Positions 6,660 through 15,426 of a DNA stretch of 64,000 nt are shown one piece after another (within the stretch, counting starts at the first letter, position 1; every line of letters starts with the position of its first letter). Where the stretch lies: the NCBI RefSeq assembly GCF_963975415.1, contig NZ_CAXBGN010000005.1, forward strand, positions 248,001 through 312,000, given 5' to 3'. The DNA is from Kriegella sp963975415. GTDB lineage: Bacteria > Bacteroidota > Bacteroidia > Flavobacteriales > Flavobacteriaceae. Position numbers and translations under genes: made by a program. The notes beneath the pieces were generated by a model. The model was not told the DNA's origin and did not search any database. It saw only the letters and a list, made by a program, of their open reading frames with translations.

Positions 6660-9530
6660 TTAAGGAGTTTTTATTTCAAAATCCGTTTGCGTCTTTTTCC
6701 CATTGCCGGAGATTATTACCGTGTACTTTCCTTTGGGTAAATACGTTTTGCCATTTTCTGCTTTGGGAAGCTCCTTTTTATTGTTTTTTAAGTAAGATGC
6801 CTTCCCACTTTTTGAAAAGGCAAGGTCATATGATAGAACATTAAGACCTTTGTCGGCCTGTATTTCCGAAGAACTTACTGTAGTACCGTCGGCAGACTTT
6901 ATCGTGGCCAGAAAGCTACTCGCTTTCGAGGAATAGAAGGTTAAATCTAGTCCCGGAGTAGTGGGTTTTGACCATGCCCCGGAAGCATGGCCCCAACTGG
7001 GATTATAATGGATATTATCGACCTCGAAGAGGTGCAGGGCTTTGCCTAGAATATTGGCGGTCATTTTTTGAAGAGGTGAAATGTCGGCTTTGTAAATACT
7101 TCTTCCATGTGTGCCGACCAAGAGATGTTTGGCAGTGGGTTGAATTACAAGGTCATGAACCGCTACATTTGGCATTCCGTTTTGGAAAACCTCCCAGGTC
7201 GTCCCACGATCGAAAGAAACATATAGCCCGTTATCGGTACCCGAGAATAGCAGGTTTTCGTTTACAGGGTCTTCAATAATCACATTTACGGGCGACGCCG
7301 GAATGGTATTCGAAATATTGTTCCATGTTTTTCCGTAATCTTCGCTAACATAGATATAAGCTTTAAAATTGTCCCAACGATACCCATTTAAACTGACGTA
7401 GACCCGTTGTTTTTTGTGTTTTGAGGCCACTACACGACTTATCCAAAGGCTGGTTCTGTCATTTGACACATCTATGTTCTTGTCAATTGGCGTCCAACTA
7501 GCTCCCCCGTTTTGGGTGACTTGAATACGACCATCATCACTTCCTGCGTAAATAAGTCCGAATTTAAGGGGAGATTCCGAAATGGTGGTCAATGTTCCGT
7601 AAGCTACGTTGCCCTTTCGATTGCCTTGTGTCAAATCGGGGGAAATGGTTTCCCAACTGTTGCCTTGGTCAAGTGAACGGTGCAAGTGATTACTGCCCAA
7701 ATAGAGAATATCTTGATTGTGGGAAGAAAGCAAAATAGGAGTTTGCCAATTGAACCGGTACGGATGTTCGCCCAGTTCATGTTTTGGCTGAATGTATTTT
7801 CGTTTGCCTGTTGATAGGTCTATACGCGAATAATTACCGAATTGAAACCCCGTATAGATGATGTTATTGTTTCTGTTATCGATTTGGATCTGCATACCGT
7901 CTCCGCCCAGTATAGGTTTCCAGGGGTATGATCCGGTTTGATGCCATTTGTCATTTTCTACCGCGGTGTGCGGCCCCATCCAAACCCCGTTGTCTTGCAG
8001 GCCTCCATAAATGTTATAGGGTCTTTGATTGTCTACGTTTATTGCGTAGAACTGACCCGCTGAGGGAGAATTATTTTTAATCCAATGGGCGCCATCGTCA
8101 TAAGATATATTCACGCCCCCGTCATTACCATTGATTAAATGACCCGGCATTTTTGGGTCTACCCAGAGGGCATGGTGGTCGGCGTGAACATTGGCACCAC
8201 TAATTGATGAATAGGTCTTACCGCCATCATCAGATTTTATTAGCGGAACACCTCCGATATAAATTTTGTCACGCTCTTGGGGAGCGACCCGTATTTCGCC
8301 AAAATAATAACCGTAGCTATAAAACAGATTATCAAGATAATTGGTGTTCATTTTTGTCCACGTCGAACCGCCATCATTACTCCGGTATACTTCGGCTCCT
8401 ACGACAGGGGTGTCGAATAGCCGTGAATTGGCATCCTCCAGATAATTAGCCAGATCTACCGGTCTAGTCGCGCCACTACGCACCATTTGTTTTATATTCT
8501 CAGCCCTATATTTTTCTCGAAACCCATTTGTTTTTAAAAATTCATTGAGCTTTTTGTCGTCTAGTTTTAGAAAACCTTCTACGTCCATCGACTTAAAATC
8601 TTCCTTGGTCAATACATCGGTTTTTTTGGTATTATCGGCTTTTTCCGGTCTGCGAAACTGATTGTCGTATAGGGCATATATCGTATGCTCGTCAAAAACG
8701 GCCAACCCGATACGACCGACACCTTCACCTGTTGGTAACCCACTGTCTTCCGTCGACAAAATTTTCCAACTATTTCCGCCATCTGTACTTTTATAAATTG
8801 CAGAAGCTGCCCCGTTACCCTTAAAATCCCATGCTTTTCGATCCTTTTCCCAAGCAGCGGCGTACATGATTTTAAAGTTTTTGGGATTAGTGGCTACATC
8901 AATTATACCCGTACTATCGTTGATAAAAAGAGTTTTTGTCCAAGTCTGGCCACCATTGGTTGTTTTGTAAATACCGCGATTTTCGTTTTGTGAGTAGAGG
9001 TGTCCGGTTACGCCGATGACCACTTCGTCGGCATTTTCGGGATTGATGACGATACGCCCGATATGTTGGGAGTCGGGCAATCCCATGTGTACCCAAGTCT
9101 TTCCATGATCGATTGATTTTAATATACCGATACCTGCGTAAGAGGATCGTGATGCGTTGTTTTCACCCGTACCAACCCAGATGGAACCCGATTTCCAATC
9201 CACGGCGATATCGCCGATATTTTGAGTGTCGGAATCATCTAAAACAGGTGTAAACGATGTTCCATTGTTATTGGTATACCACAATCCCCCGGAGGCATAG
9301 CCAACATAGAACTCAATCGTATTGTCGGGGTTGACGTCTACATCGACGACACGACCACTCATTACGGAAGGCCCTATATTCTTCAGTGGAATATTTTTGA
9401 CCAATGACCGTGCGGCAAGCTGTCTTTTCTGTTGGAGGGCATTCATAACCTCGGTTTCCATTGTGGGAACGGGTTGGGAAATGCCAAGCAAACCTATACC
9501 TAACAAGATAACCAAGCATGCAATTTTCAT
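6660..9530 (-). CDS. Secreted BNR/sortilin-like beta-propeller protein (956 aa)
   Basis: A very large exported protein: signal peptide MKIACLVILLGIGLLGISQ, then many BNR/Asp-box type units with the S-x-D-x-G-x-x-W pattern (for example SIDHGKTW, TTNGGQTW, STDGGNSW, SNDGGSTW, SLDQGNSW, SEDYGKTW, SFDRGTTW). This arrangement is typical of the VPS10/sortilin-like glycosyl-hydrolase-related propellers annotated as WD40/YVTN/BNR repeat proteins, where two linked propellers occupy about residues 50-830. A final ~110-residue beta domain (about 845-956) has repeats of Lys and Gly and ends KTQTDFEIKTP, perhaps a surface-attachment or accessory domain. The role is unknown; extracellular peptide or glycan binding is plausible. 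It is a single-gene unit. Confidence 0.85.
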   Translation of the reverse strand: MKIACLVILLGIGLLGISQPVPTMETEVMNALQQKRQLAARSLVKNIPLKNIGPSVMSGRVVDVDVNPDNTIEFYVGYASGGLWYTNNNGTSFTPVLDDSDTQNIGDIAVDWKSGSIWVGTGENNASRSSYAGIGILKSIDHGKTWVHMGLPDSQHIGRIVINPENADEVVIGVTGHLYSQNENRGIYKTTNGGQTWTKTLFINDSTGIIDVATNPKNFKIMYAAAWEKDRKAWDFKGNGAASAIYKSTDGGNSWKILSTEDSGLPTGEGVGRIGLAVFDEHTIYALYDNQFRRPEKADNTKKTDVLTKEDFKSMDVEGFLKLDDKKLNEFLKTNGFREKYRAENIKQMVRSGATRPVDLANYLEDANSRLFDTPVVGAEVYRSNDGGSTWTKMNTNYLDNLFYSYGYYFGEIRVAPQERDKIYIGGVPLIKSDDGGKTYSSISGANVHADHHALWVDPKMPGHLINGNDGGVNISYDDGAHWIKNNSPSAGQFYAINVDNQRPYNIYGGLQDNGVWMGPHTAVENDKWHQTGSYPWKPILGGDGMQIQIDNRNNNIIYTGFQFGNYSRIDLSTGKRKYIQPKHELGEHPYRFNWQTPILLSSHNQDILYLGSNHLHRSLDQGNSWETISPDLTQGNRKGNVAYGTLTTISESPLKFGLIYAGSDDGRIQVTQNGGASWTPIDKNIDVSNDRTSLWISRVVASKHKKQRVYVSLNGYRWDNFKAYIYVSEDYGKTWNNISNTIPASPVNVIIEDPVNENLLFSGTDNGLYVSFDRGTTWEVFQNGMPNVAVHDLVIQPTAKHLLVGTHGRSIYKADISPLQKMTANILGKALHLFEVDNIHYNPSWGHASGAWSKPTTPGLDLTFYSSKASSFLATIKSADGTTVSSSEIQADKGLNVLSYDLAFSKSGKASYLKNNKKELPKAENGKTYLPKGKYTVIISGNGKKTQTDFEIKTP

Positions 9531-9649
9531 TCTAAAATGGTTTTAAGAGACTGTTTTTAATTGGTGAGCGGAAGATACGGAATTACAAAATCACCAAATA
9601 TGTAACAAAATAGAATTATAAAAGAAAGAAACAGACTACCTATTGTGCA

Positions 9650-9807
9650 AATCATCGATTTTAGTCTTAAATAATTTCGTTAAACCTTAATTTTCTGTTA
9701 AATTGACCTCGTTATACGTTGCATCGCTGTTCGCATTTGGTCAGTGGTCAACAAAGAAATATAACCAACTTTAAACCTTAAGGGACTTTATTTAAGTCCC
9801 TTTTTTT
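9650..9807 (+). ncRNA. Candidate small RNA or orphan leader ending in an intrinsic terminator
   Basis: Between the divergent starts of the BNR protein (9530) and pepP (9840) there is no open frame of note, yet the forward strand ends in a strong terminator at 9780-9807. Since pepP has its own promoter that starts inside the terminator T-run, whatever is transcribed through 9650-9780 would be a short non-coding transcript. A near-consensus -7 (TAATTTCG, 9672-9679) is present but no well-spaced -33. Existence is inferred only. Confidence 0.25.
9780..9807 (+). terminator. Strong intrinsic terminator upstream of pepP
   Basis: A 9-bp perfect stem (AAGGGACTT / AAGTCCCTT) with loop TATTT (9780-9802) is followed by seven T. 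No coding gene on this strand ends before it. Confidence 0.75.
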
Positions 9808-9835
9808 GTTGCTCCTTATCGAATCTTTATTTTTG
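9805..9835 (+). promoter_or_regulatory. Consensus promoter for pepP, near-leaderless
   Basis: TTTG at 9805-9808, 19 bp spacer, then TATTTTTG at 9828-9835: an exact match to the Bacteroidota consensus. The start ATG follows only 4 bp after the -7 box, so transcription should begin at or beside the start codon. The -33 box overlaps the T-run of the preceding terminator. Confidence 0.7.
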
Positions 9836-9839
9836 GGAT

Positions 9840-11132
9840 ATGAAATATGATTTGATAAGCAACAGACTATTCAGCAAAAACCGCAAAAAGTTCATGGATC
9901 GAATGGAGCCAAAGAGCATTGCTGTTTTTAATTCCAATGATATTTATCCTATCAGTGCCGACAGCACACTACCCTTCCAACAACATCGCGACATATTTTA
10001 TCTCAGCGGTGCCGATCAAGAAGAAACCATTTTAGTGCTTTTTCCCCATGCCATGGATAAAAAGCACCGTGTAGTATTGTTCGTGCGCGAGACCAATGCC
10101 CATATTGCAGTTTGGGAAGGCGAAAAATTAACTAAAGAAAAGGCTACGGAAGTTTCCGGTATCGAAACGATATATTGGTTGTCAGATTTTGAAAAAATAT
10201 TTTTCGATCTGATGACCGAGGCCGATACGCTATATCTGAATACCAATGAGCATTACCGCCAGGCGGTTACTACCCAAACCCGGGAGGCTCGTTTTGTCGA
10301 AAAGGTAAAGCACGATTTTCCGGCGCACAAAGTTGCCAAGAGCAATCCTATTTTGCAGCAAATACGCGGGGTAAAAGAGCCCGAGGAAATTGAGTTGATG
10401 CAAAAGGCCTGTGACATTACCGAAAAGGGATTCCGTAGGGTGCTCGAATTCACAAAACCGGGGGTTTGGGAATATGAAATCGAGGCCGAACTATTACATG
10501 AGTTTGTTCGTAACCGTTCAAGGGGCTTTGCATATTCGCCGATCATTGCTTCGGGCAACAATGCCAATGTGCTCCATTATTTGGAAAACAACAAACAATG
10601 TTTAGCAGGGGATTTGATTCTGATGGATACCGCTGCAGAGTATGCCAATTACTCTAGCGATTTAACCCGAACCATTCCTGTAAGCGGAAAATTTACATCG
10701 CGGCAAAAGGAAGTCTACGAAGCGGTACTCCGCGTAAAAAATGAGGCGACCAAAATGATGGTGCCCGGTACGCTTTGGGCCGAATACCATAAAGAGTGTG
10801 GTAAAATAATGACTTCCGAACTGTTAGGCTTGGGACTGTTGGATAAAGCCGATGTACAAAATGAAGACCCTAAATGGCCCGCCTACAAAAAGTACTTTAT
10901 GCACGGCACCAGTCATCATATCGGGCTCGATACCCATGATTACGGCGAACTTAAAACGCCGATGAAGGCCAATATGGTATTTACCGTCGAACCAGGCATC
11001 TATATTCCCGAAGAGAAAATGGGTGTACGTCTCGAAGACGATGTGGTCATTCAAAAAGAGGGAGAACCCTTTAATTTGATGAAAAACATTCCCATCGAGG
11101 TCGAGGAAATTGAGGAACTGATGGCGAAATAG
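9840..11132 (+). CDS. pepP: Aminopeptidase P (Xaa-Pro aminopeptidase)
   Basis: A 430-residue cytoplasmic M24B peptidase that removes N-terminal residues preceding proline. The N-terminal domain (1-170) contains the AMP_N motif QQHRDIFYLSG. The pita-bread catalytic domain (175-430) shows all five metal ligands: Asp263 (LMDTAAEY), Asp274 (SSDLTRT), His359 (HGTSHHIGLDTHD), Glu384 (VEPGIYIP) and Glu399 (RLEDD). Length and order match E. coli PepP. It lies alone on the forward strand with its own consensus promoter. The ATG at 9840 fits the family N-terminus even though it leaves almost no leader. Confidence 0.94.
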   Translation: MKYDLISNRLFSKNRKKFMDRMEPKSIAVFNSNDIYPISADSTLPFQQHRDIFYLSGADQEETILVLFPHAMDKKHRVVLFVRETNAHIAVWEGEKLTKEKATEVSGIETIYWLSDFEKIFFDLMTEADTLYLNTNEHYRQAVTTQTREARFVEKVKHDFPAHKVAKSNPILQQIRGVKEPEEIELMQKACDITEKGFRRVLEFTKPGVWEYEIEAELLHEFVRNRSRGFAYSPIIASGNNANVLHYLENNKQCLAGDLILMDTAAEYANYSSDLTRTIPVSGKFTSRQKEVYEAVLRVKNEATKMMVPGTLWAEYHKECGKIMTSELLGLGLLDKADVQNEDPKWPAYKKYFMHGTSHHIGLDTHDYGELKTPMKANMVFTVEPGIYIPEEKMGVRLEDDVVIQKEGEPFNLMKNIPIEVEEIEELMAK

Positions 11133-11169
11133 TTTTTGGGCGTTGGTGATTAATTATAAAACTTAGAAG

Positions 11170-11228
11170 CACCTCCCCTTAAGTAAGGGGAGGTGGCCCT
11201 GACATTTTAGTCAGGGTCGGAGGGGTTT
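11170..11228. repeat. REP-like double-hairpin repeat element
   Basis: Two adjacent perfect hairpins: a 12-bp stem CACCTCCCCTTA with its complement (11170-11195), then CCCTGAC-ATTTTA-GTCAGGG (11197-11216), followed by TCGGAGGGGTTT. This composition and order match the dispersed short palindromic elements often seen between genes in Flavobacteriia. TATAAAA occurs on both flanks (near 11155 and 11231). There is no open frame inside. Only one full copy is in this window. Confidence 0.65.
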
Positions 11229-11529
11229 GCTATAAAATTAGATGCTGTATTGGTTCATTTTCTTTAATCATGCAGTAGAAAATGGGTGGACAATCGGCCT
11301 AAATTTATCTTGCTTCTTGGCCCGAGTACAACTACTTTCAGGTATCAGACAATAAAATCATTAAGACCAATTTTAAACAAAACGCTATTGGTTATTATCT
11401 AAACAAAGAAATTTATGAACACCTATAGTATAAAATAGGTTAAGGTATATTTAACTTATGGTAAGCAAGTTGCTTTTTCCGTGATTTAGTATTATGTTAT
11501 CCAATCGCTATTCACAAACGTGAAGGATA
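11229..11529. other. Intergenic region between repeat element and transglutaminase-like gene
   Basis: About 300 AT-rich bases with no open frame of note. It presumably holds the promoter of the gene at 11530; no exact TAnnTTTG element was found close to that start. Confidence 0.35.
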
Positions 11530-12348
11530 ATGCAAACAGAAAAAATCGCCATGTGGTTAAACGCATCATGTTTACTTGAATTTCAAATACCGGTTCCTAC
11601 TCCGTTTTTACTAATGCTGCGTCCGCGGAGTGGAGGGAATCAGTGGATTGCGCGTGAAGAATATGTTTTGTCACCGAGCACGCCGGTGAATGAGTTTACA
11701 GATATGTTCGGCAACCTTTGTCAGCGACTGGTTGCGCCAGCAGGATATTTTTCTGTGCGAACATCTGCCCATGTGGAAACGGCGGACTCCTCTGATACCG
11801 CCCCGAATGCTCCATTCATCGAAGTACAACAATTGCCTGATGAAGTATTGCCTTTTCTTTATCCAAGCCGTTATTGTGAGTCCGATCGATTTACTGAAAT
11901 GGCTGCATCACTTGTAAGGGGGCTTTCAACCGGTTATGGTCAATGTACTGCCATCGTAGATTACGTGCGAAGCACGATACAGTATACACCAGGTGCAGGG
12001 CAGCAGATCATCAGTGCTACAGAACTAAACCAGTCTAGTAGCGGAGTATGCAGGGATATGGCTCATTTGGGAATAGCTTGCTGCCGAGCGCTATCGATAC
12101 CTGCCCGCATGGTAGTGGGCTATCTTGAGGGACTTGAGCCAATGGATCTACACGCATGGTTCGAGGTCTATGTTGGAAATCGTTGGTATACACTCGATCC
12201 TACACAAGCTGAATTAAAAGGAGGGCGTATCGCAATCGCTTATGGTCGCGACGCAGCCGACGTTGCTATCTTTACACAATTCGGAAATCCCGTAGGTCTT
12301 TTGAATATGAATGTTAGCGTTGAACGGATGCCAAGACCGAATTACTAA
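11530..12348 (+). CDS. Transglutaminase-like cysteine peptidase family protein
   Basis: A 272-residue protein without signal peptide. The N-terminal half has the beta-sandwich type region usually preceding bacterial transglutaminase-like domains (residues 1-95). The catalytic domain (about 130-245) shows the Cys-His-Asp triad: Cys in SGVCRDMAHLG, His in DLHAWFEVYV and Asp in YTLDPTQ. Such proteins are papain-fold enzymes, often peptidases rather than true transglutaminases. Substrate unknown. Its base composition and codon use look richer in G+C than its neighbours, and it sits alone beside a REP-like element, which suggests it was acquired by transfer. Confidence 0.87.
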   Translation: MQTEKIAMWLNASCLLEFQIPVPTPFLLMLRPRSGGNQWIAREEYVLSPSTPVNEFTDMFGNLCQRLVAPAGYFSVRTSAHVETADSSDTAPNAPFIEVQQLPDEVLPFLYPSRYCESDRFTEMAASLVRGLSTGYGQCTAIVDYVRSTIQYTPGAGQQIISATELNQSSSGVCRDMAHLGIACCRALSIPARMVVGYLEGLEPMDLHAWFEVYVGNRWYTLDPTQAELKGGRIAIAYGRDAADVAIFTQFGNPVGLLNMNVSVERMPRPNY

Positions 12349-12474
12349 AACAATGAAAGATTTTTACTAAGTAGGCCGATTTAATTTGCTGCTGAAAAAG
12401 TAGATATTCCTAAAAATCCTAGAGAACAACAAGTTTGTAGCCAATATTTTTTGGTATAGGTATTGCTCAAATAA

Positions 12475-13746
12475 TTACTGTTTCCGCTCCAATACATTTA
12501 TCGCCCCAAAAACCACTACGGCAGGCACTGTCCAACCCATACTAAATTGACTTAACGGAATATAGGTGGGTAGCGAACCCAATACAGCTTCCCATCCGAT
12601 ACTATTTAAAAAATCAGGAATACTAAAAAGTATGGTGGTAAGGACCACTGCTTTAAAAACCTGGGAGGATGCATACCGTTCGGGTACGACATTTAACAAG
12701 ATCAAAACAATGGTAATCGGGTAGATAAACATCAGGGCCGGTAGGGCAATGGCGATAATGTAATCGACTTTAAGCTGCCCCATAACCACACCGAGTACAC
12801 AACCGATAATAGCCGTAATAATATAGGCATTTTGTGAATTATGGATCCGGCTTTTGATAAAATCGGCAGTTCCCGTAACAATCCCCACTGCCGTAGTAAA
12901 ACAGGCCAACCCCACCAACAAGCTTAAGAATAGGTTGCCGATGTTTCCCAAGGAAGCGATGCTTATGCCCTGAAGCAACGAAGTTCTAGAGATATCAGCA
13001 TCGAATTCTGAGTGCAGCACACTCCCTGTAATAATAAGTCCGGCATAGATAAGGGTGAGCGCGATTCCAGCAAGAAAAGCTGCTCGTCTGATAAGGACCT
13101 TCTTTTCTTGATAGGTTGCTTTCTGGTTTTTCAAATTGATAGAAACAATAAGTACGCCACCTACGACCACGGCACCAATGGCGTCAAAAGTTTGGTAGCC
13201 CTCGAGAATACCATCGGAAAAGGGGCTCATAAAAACCGTCTCCCCAAAAAGAAAATCGCATGAAAAGAGGGTAATACCGATAATTGCGAGTAGTATCAAA
13301 ATAATGGCGGGGGTCAACAGCTTTCCGAGAATATTCAAGATTTTAGAGCGGTTGATGGCAAAAACAAAGACCAAGACGAAATACCCGATACTCGTGGTCA
13401 GTGGTGATATATCAAAAAACGGAGCTATGGCCATTTCATGGGTGACCGCCGCGGTACGAGGAGATGGCAGACTCGCCGAAATCACGTAGATAAGCAGCGA
13501 ATACACTAGGCTGAATGTTGGGGAGACTTTTTTGGCAAAATCGAAAAGAGTGCCCTGAAGTTTGGCGTGGGCCAATATTCCGAAAATGGGAATGATGACT
13601 GCGGAGATACAAAACCCAAGTGCCACCAACCACCAAAGTGCGCCAGATTTAAAGCCTAAAAGGGGTGGTAATATAAGGTTGCCGGCACCAAAGAAAAGCG
13701 AAAAGAGCGCAAAGGCGGCAACAAAGATTTCTTTGGTTCGGTTCAT
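12475..13746 (-). CDS. brnQ: Branched-chain amino acid transporter, LIVCS family (BrnQ)
   Basis: A 423-residue polytopic inner-membrane protein with about twelve hydrophobic segments. The N-terminus (EIFVAAFALFSLFFGAGNLI) carries the FGAGN motif typical of BrnQ sodium-coupled importers of leucine, isoleucine and valine. Length equals the family norm. The gene is monocistronic: the neighbour at 11530 converges on it and the one at 13977 diverges from it. Confidence 0.93.
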   Translation of the reverse strand: MNRTKEIFVAAFALFSLFFGAGNLILPPLLGFKSGALWWLVALGFCISAVIIPIFGILAHAKLQGTLFDFAKKVSPTFSLVYSLLIYVISASLPSPRTAAVTHEMAIAPFFDISPLTTSIGYFVLVFVFAINRSKILNILGKLLTPAIILILLAIIGITLFSCDFLFGETVFMSPFSDGILEGYQTFDAIGAVVVGGVLIVSINLKNQKATYQEKKVLIRRAAFLAGIALTLIYAGLIITGSVLHSEFDADISRTSLLQGISIASLGNIGNLFLSLLVGLACFTTAVGIVTGTADFIKSRIHNSQNAYIITAIIGCVLGVVMGQLKVDYIIAIALPALMFIYPITIVLILLNVVPERYASSQVFKAVVLTTILFSIPDFLNSIGWEAVLGSLPTYIPLSQFSMGWTVPAVVVFGAINVLERKQ

Positions 13747-13976
13747 GGACTTTTATTTCGGTCGAAATATAAATGTTAATCGCTCTACTAGGGAGCGTCT
13801 AAGCACAAAAAACAGTCCGTTTGTCGAAAATATGTCATTTATTTAACAAAACACCCAATAAAAGACAGGTGAGGGCGTTCGTAGTATAGATTATCGTCAT
13901 TAATGATACGATGGTCACCAAACTGATTTTGAATAAGATCCCAAAGTCTTATTTGCCACTTCTTAAAACCTACATT

Positions 13977-14195
13977 ATGAAAAGAGTATTTTGCCATATT
14001 TTTGGCCACCACTACTCGGTGTCTAAAAAAGTCACCCTACACATCAAAGAGTACAAATGCATTCACTGCAACAAGCAGGTTACTACCGACGTAAGCGGAA
14101 GTCTTTCTGAATTAACCCCTGAGTTGCAAGACATTAATAAAACTTTAGAAGTTATTTATCAAAAAAGACATAGGGCTGCACAACAAGTAGCTTAA
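13977..14195 (+). CDS. Small zinc-ribbon-like conserved hypothetical protein
   Basis: A 72-residue cytoplasmic protein. The frame is open from 13911 (GTG/ATG options), but the ATG at 13977 gives the compact start MKRVFCHIFGHHY. Cys and His residues in FCHIFGHHY and the later CIHC motif (Cys-x2-Cys) could bind one zinc ion. The second half is polar and probably helical (LTPELQDINKTLEVIYQKRH). I recall similar short proteins as conserved hypotheticals in Flavobacteriia; function unknown. It converges on thiL, and an 8-bp stem hairpin lies between the two. Confidence 0.65.
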   Translation: MKRVFCHIFGHHYSVSKKVTLHIKEYKCIHCNKQVTTDVSGSLSELTPELQDINKTLEVIYQKRHRAAQQVA

Positions 14196-14215
14196 CACTG
14201 AACTTTATTCAGTGT
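14195..14215. terminator. Hairpin between convergent genes
   Basis: Perfect 8-bp stem ACACTGAA / TTCAGTGT with a CTTTA loop, starting in the stop codon of the zinc-ribbon gene and ending 4 bp before the end of thiL. No T-run on either side, so termination efficiency is doubtful. Confidence 0.35.
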
Positions 14216-14218
14216 CAC

Positions 14219-15268
14219 CTATGCTTTGGCAAAGGAATTCCAGCCCTGAGCGGTCAACGGAATTTTAGAATTATTCCTGGAAATTAAGAAAGCACCTTCA
14301 TTCATGTCTGTCGTATGCCCCACAACAGTCAGGTTAGGATTGCCCTTTATTTTCGGGAATTCTTTTTGGTCTATGGTGAACAACAATTCGTAATCTTCCC
14401 CACCACTTAGGGCAACCAATGTGCTATCTAATTTAAACTCTTCGCAACTTGAAATTACTGTAGGGTCCAACGGAATTTTATCCTCGTACAAATTGCAGCC
14501 CACATTGCTATTCTTGCACAAATGCAATATTTCCGAAGATAGCCCATCGCTAATGTCGATCATTGAAGTCGGGTGCACGTCTAAACTTTTTAATAGGGCC
14601 ACAATATCTTGTCGTGCCTCGGGCTTCAATTGCCGTTCCACGATATAAGAATAAGGTTCGAGGTCGGGTTGGCTGTTGGGGTTCACCTTGAATACTTCCT
14701 TTTCACGTTCCAATACCTGAAAGCCCATATAGGCGCCTCCCAAATCACCGGTAACGACCAAAAGATCGTTGGGTTTTGCCCCGCTGCGATAAACAATTTC
14801 TTCCGAGACGGCTTCACCAAGGGCTGTTATGCTAATAAGCATTCCCGTACGTGAAGATGTTGTGTCACCTCCAACAACGTCGACTTTATGTACTTTGGCG
14901 GCCAAAGCAATTCCTTCGTAAAGTTCTTCAAGGGCTTCCAAGGGAAAACGATTCGAAACAGCAATGGAAACCGTTATTTGGGTTGCCTTTGCGTTCATGG
15001 CATAGATATCGCTGAGATTGACCATTACAGCCTTGTAGCCCAAGTGTTTTAATGGCATATAGCTGAGGTCAAAATGTACGCCCTCTACTAAAAGGTCTGT
15101 GGTGACGATTGTTTTTTTGTCTTTGAAATCCAACACGGCGGCATCGTCTCCGATTCCCTTTATGGTTGATTCATGATTGATGGGGAAATCTTTCGTCAAA
15201 TGGTCGATGAGTCCGAATTCTCCTAAGGACTCCAAGGTTGTTTTTTCTTGATTCTTATCTTCTAACAT
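14219..15268 (-). CDS. thiL: Thiamine-monophosphate kinase
   Basis: A 349-residue kinase converting thiamine monophosphate to thiamine diphosphate with ATP, the last step of cofactor synthesis. The AIRS-type fold is evident: GIGDDAAVLD near the N-terminus with the metal-binding aspartates, TTDLLVEGVHFDL, the VNLSDIYAMNA segment, GGDTTSS, MIDISDGLSSEI and the C-terminal GGEDYELLFT. The start is taken at the ATG at 15268; an open extension to 15385 lacks family similarity and overlaps the terminator of the upstream gene. A perfect TATTTTTG -7 box lies 4 bp before this ATG, pointing to a nearly leaderless message. Confidence 0.94.
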   Translation of the reverse strand: MLEDKNQEKTTLESLGEFGLIDHLTKDFPINHESTIKGIGDDAAVLDFKDKKTIVTTDLLVEGVHFDLSYMPLKHLGYKAVMVNLSDIYAMNAKATQITVSIAVSNRFPLEALEELYEGIALAAKVHKVDVVGGDTTSSRTGMLISITALGEAVSEEIVYRSGAKPNDLLVVTGDLGGAYMGFQVLEREKEVFKVNPNSQPDLEPYSYIVERQLKPEARQDIVALLKSLDVHPTSMIDISDGLSSEILHLCKNSNVGCNLYEDKIPLDPTVISSCEEFKLDSTLVALSGGEDYELLFTIDQKEFPKIKGNPNLTVVGHTTDMNEGAFLISRNNSKIPLTAQGWNSFAKA

Positions 15269-15272
15269 ATGG

Positions 15273-15280
15273 CAAAAATA
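15273..15280 (-). promoter_or_regulatory. -7 promoter element of thiL
   Basis: TATTTTTG on the reverse strand, an exact TAnnTTTG match, 4 bp upstream of the thiL start codon. No TTG is found at the usual -33 distance. Confidence 0.5.
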
Positions 15281-15352
15281 CGGAGTAATTGCGAAAACTC
15301 TGGCTTTGAAGCGGGCTTTTGCTGTGGTGGAGAATGAATAGACAACACCGGA

Positions 15353-15395
15353 TAAAAAAATAAAGCTGATGTTCGGCAAGAACATCAGCTTTATT
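15353..15395 (-). terminator. Intrinsic terminator of the Gfo/Idh/MocA gene
   Basis: A perfect 16-bp stem (15359-15374 with 15380-15395, loop 5 nt) is followed on the reverse strand by seven T (15360-15354). It lies 32 bp downstream of the oxidoreductase stop codon. Confidence 0.85.
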
Positions 15396-15426
15396 CATTA
15401 AAAACATTGCTGTTTCCTGTTAAATG

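Noticed and set aside
11133..11169. pepP terminator
   Set aside because: The REP-like hairpin at 11170 could stop transcription, but it has no T-run on the forward strand, so I list it as a repeat only.
15269..15385. Longer start for thiL
   Set aside because: The extension overlaps the terminator of the upstream oxidoreductase gene and has no ThiL similarity; a -7 box precedes the shorter start.
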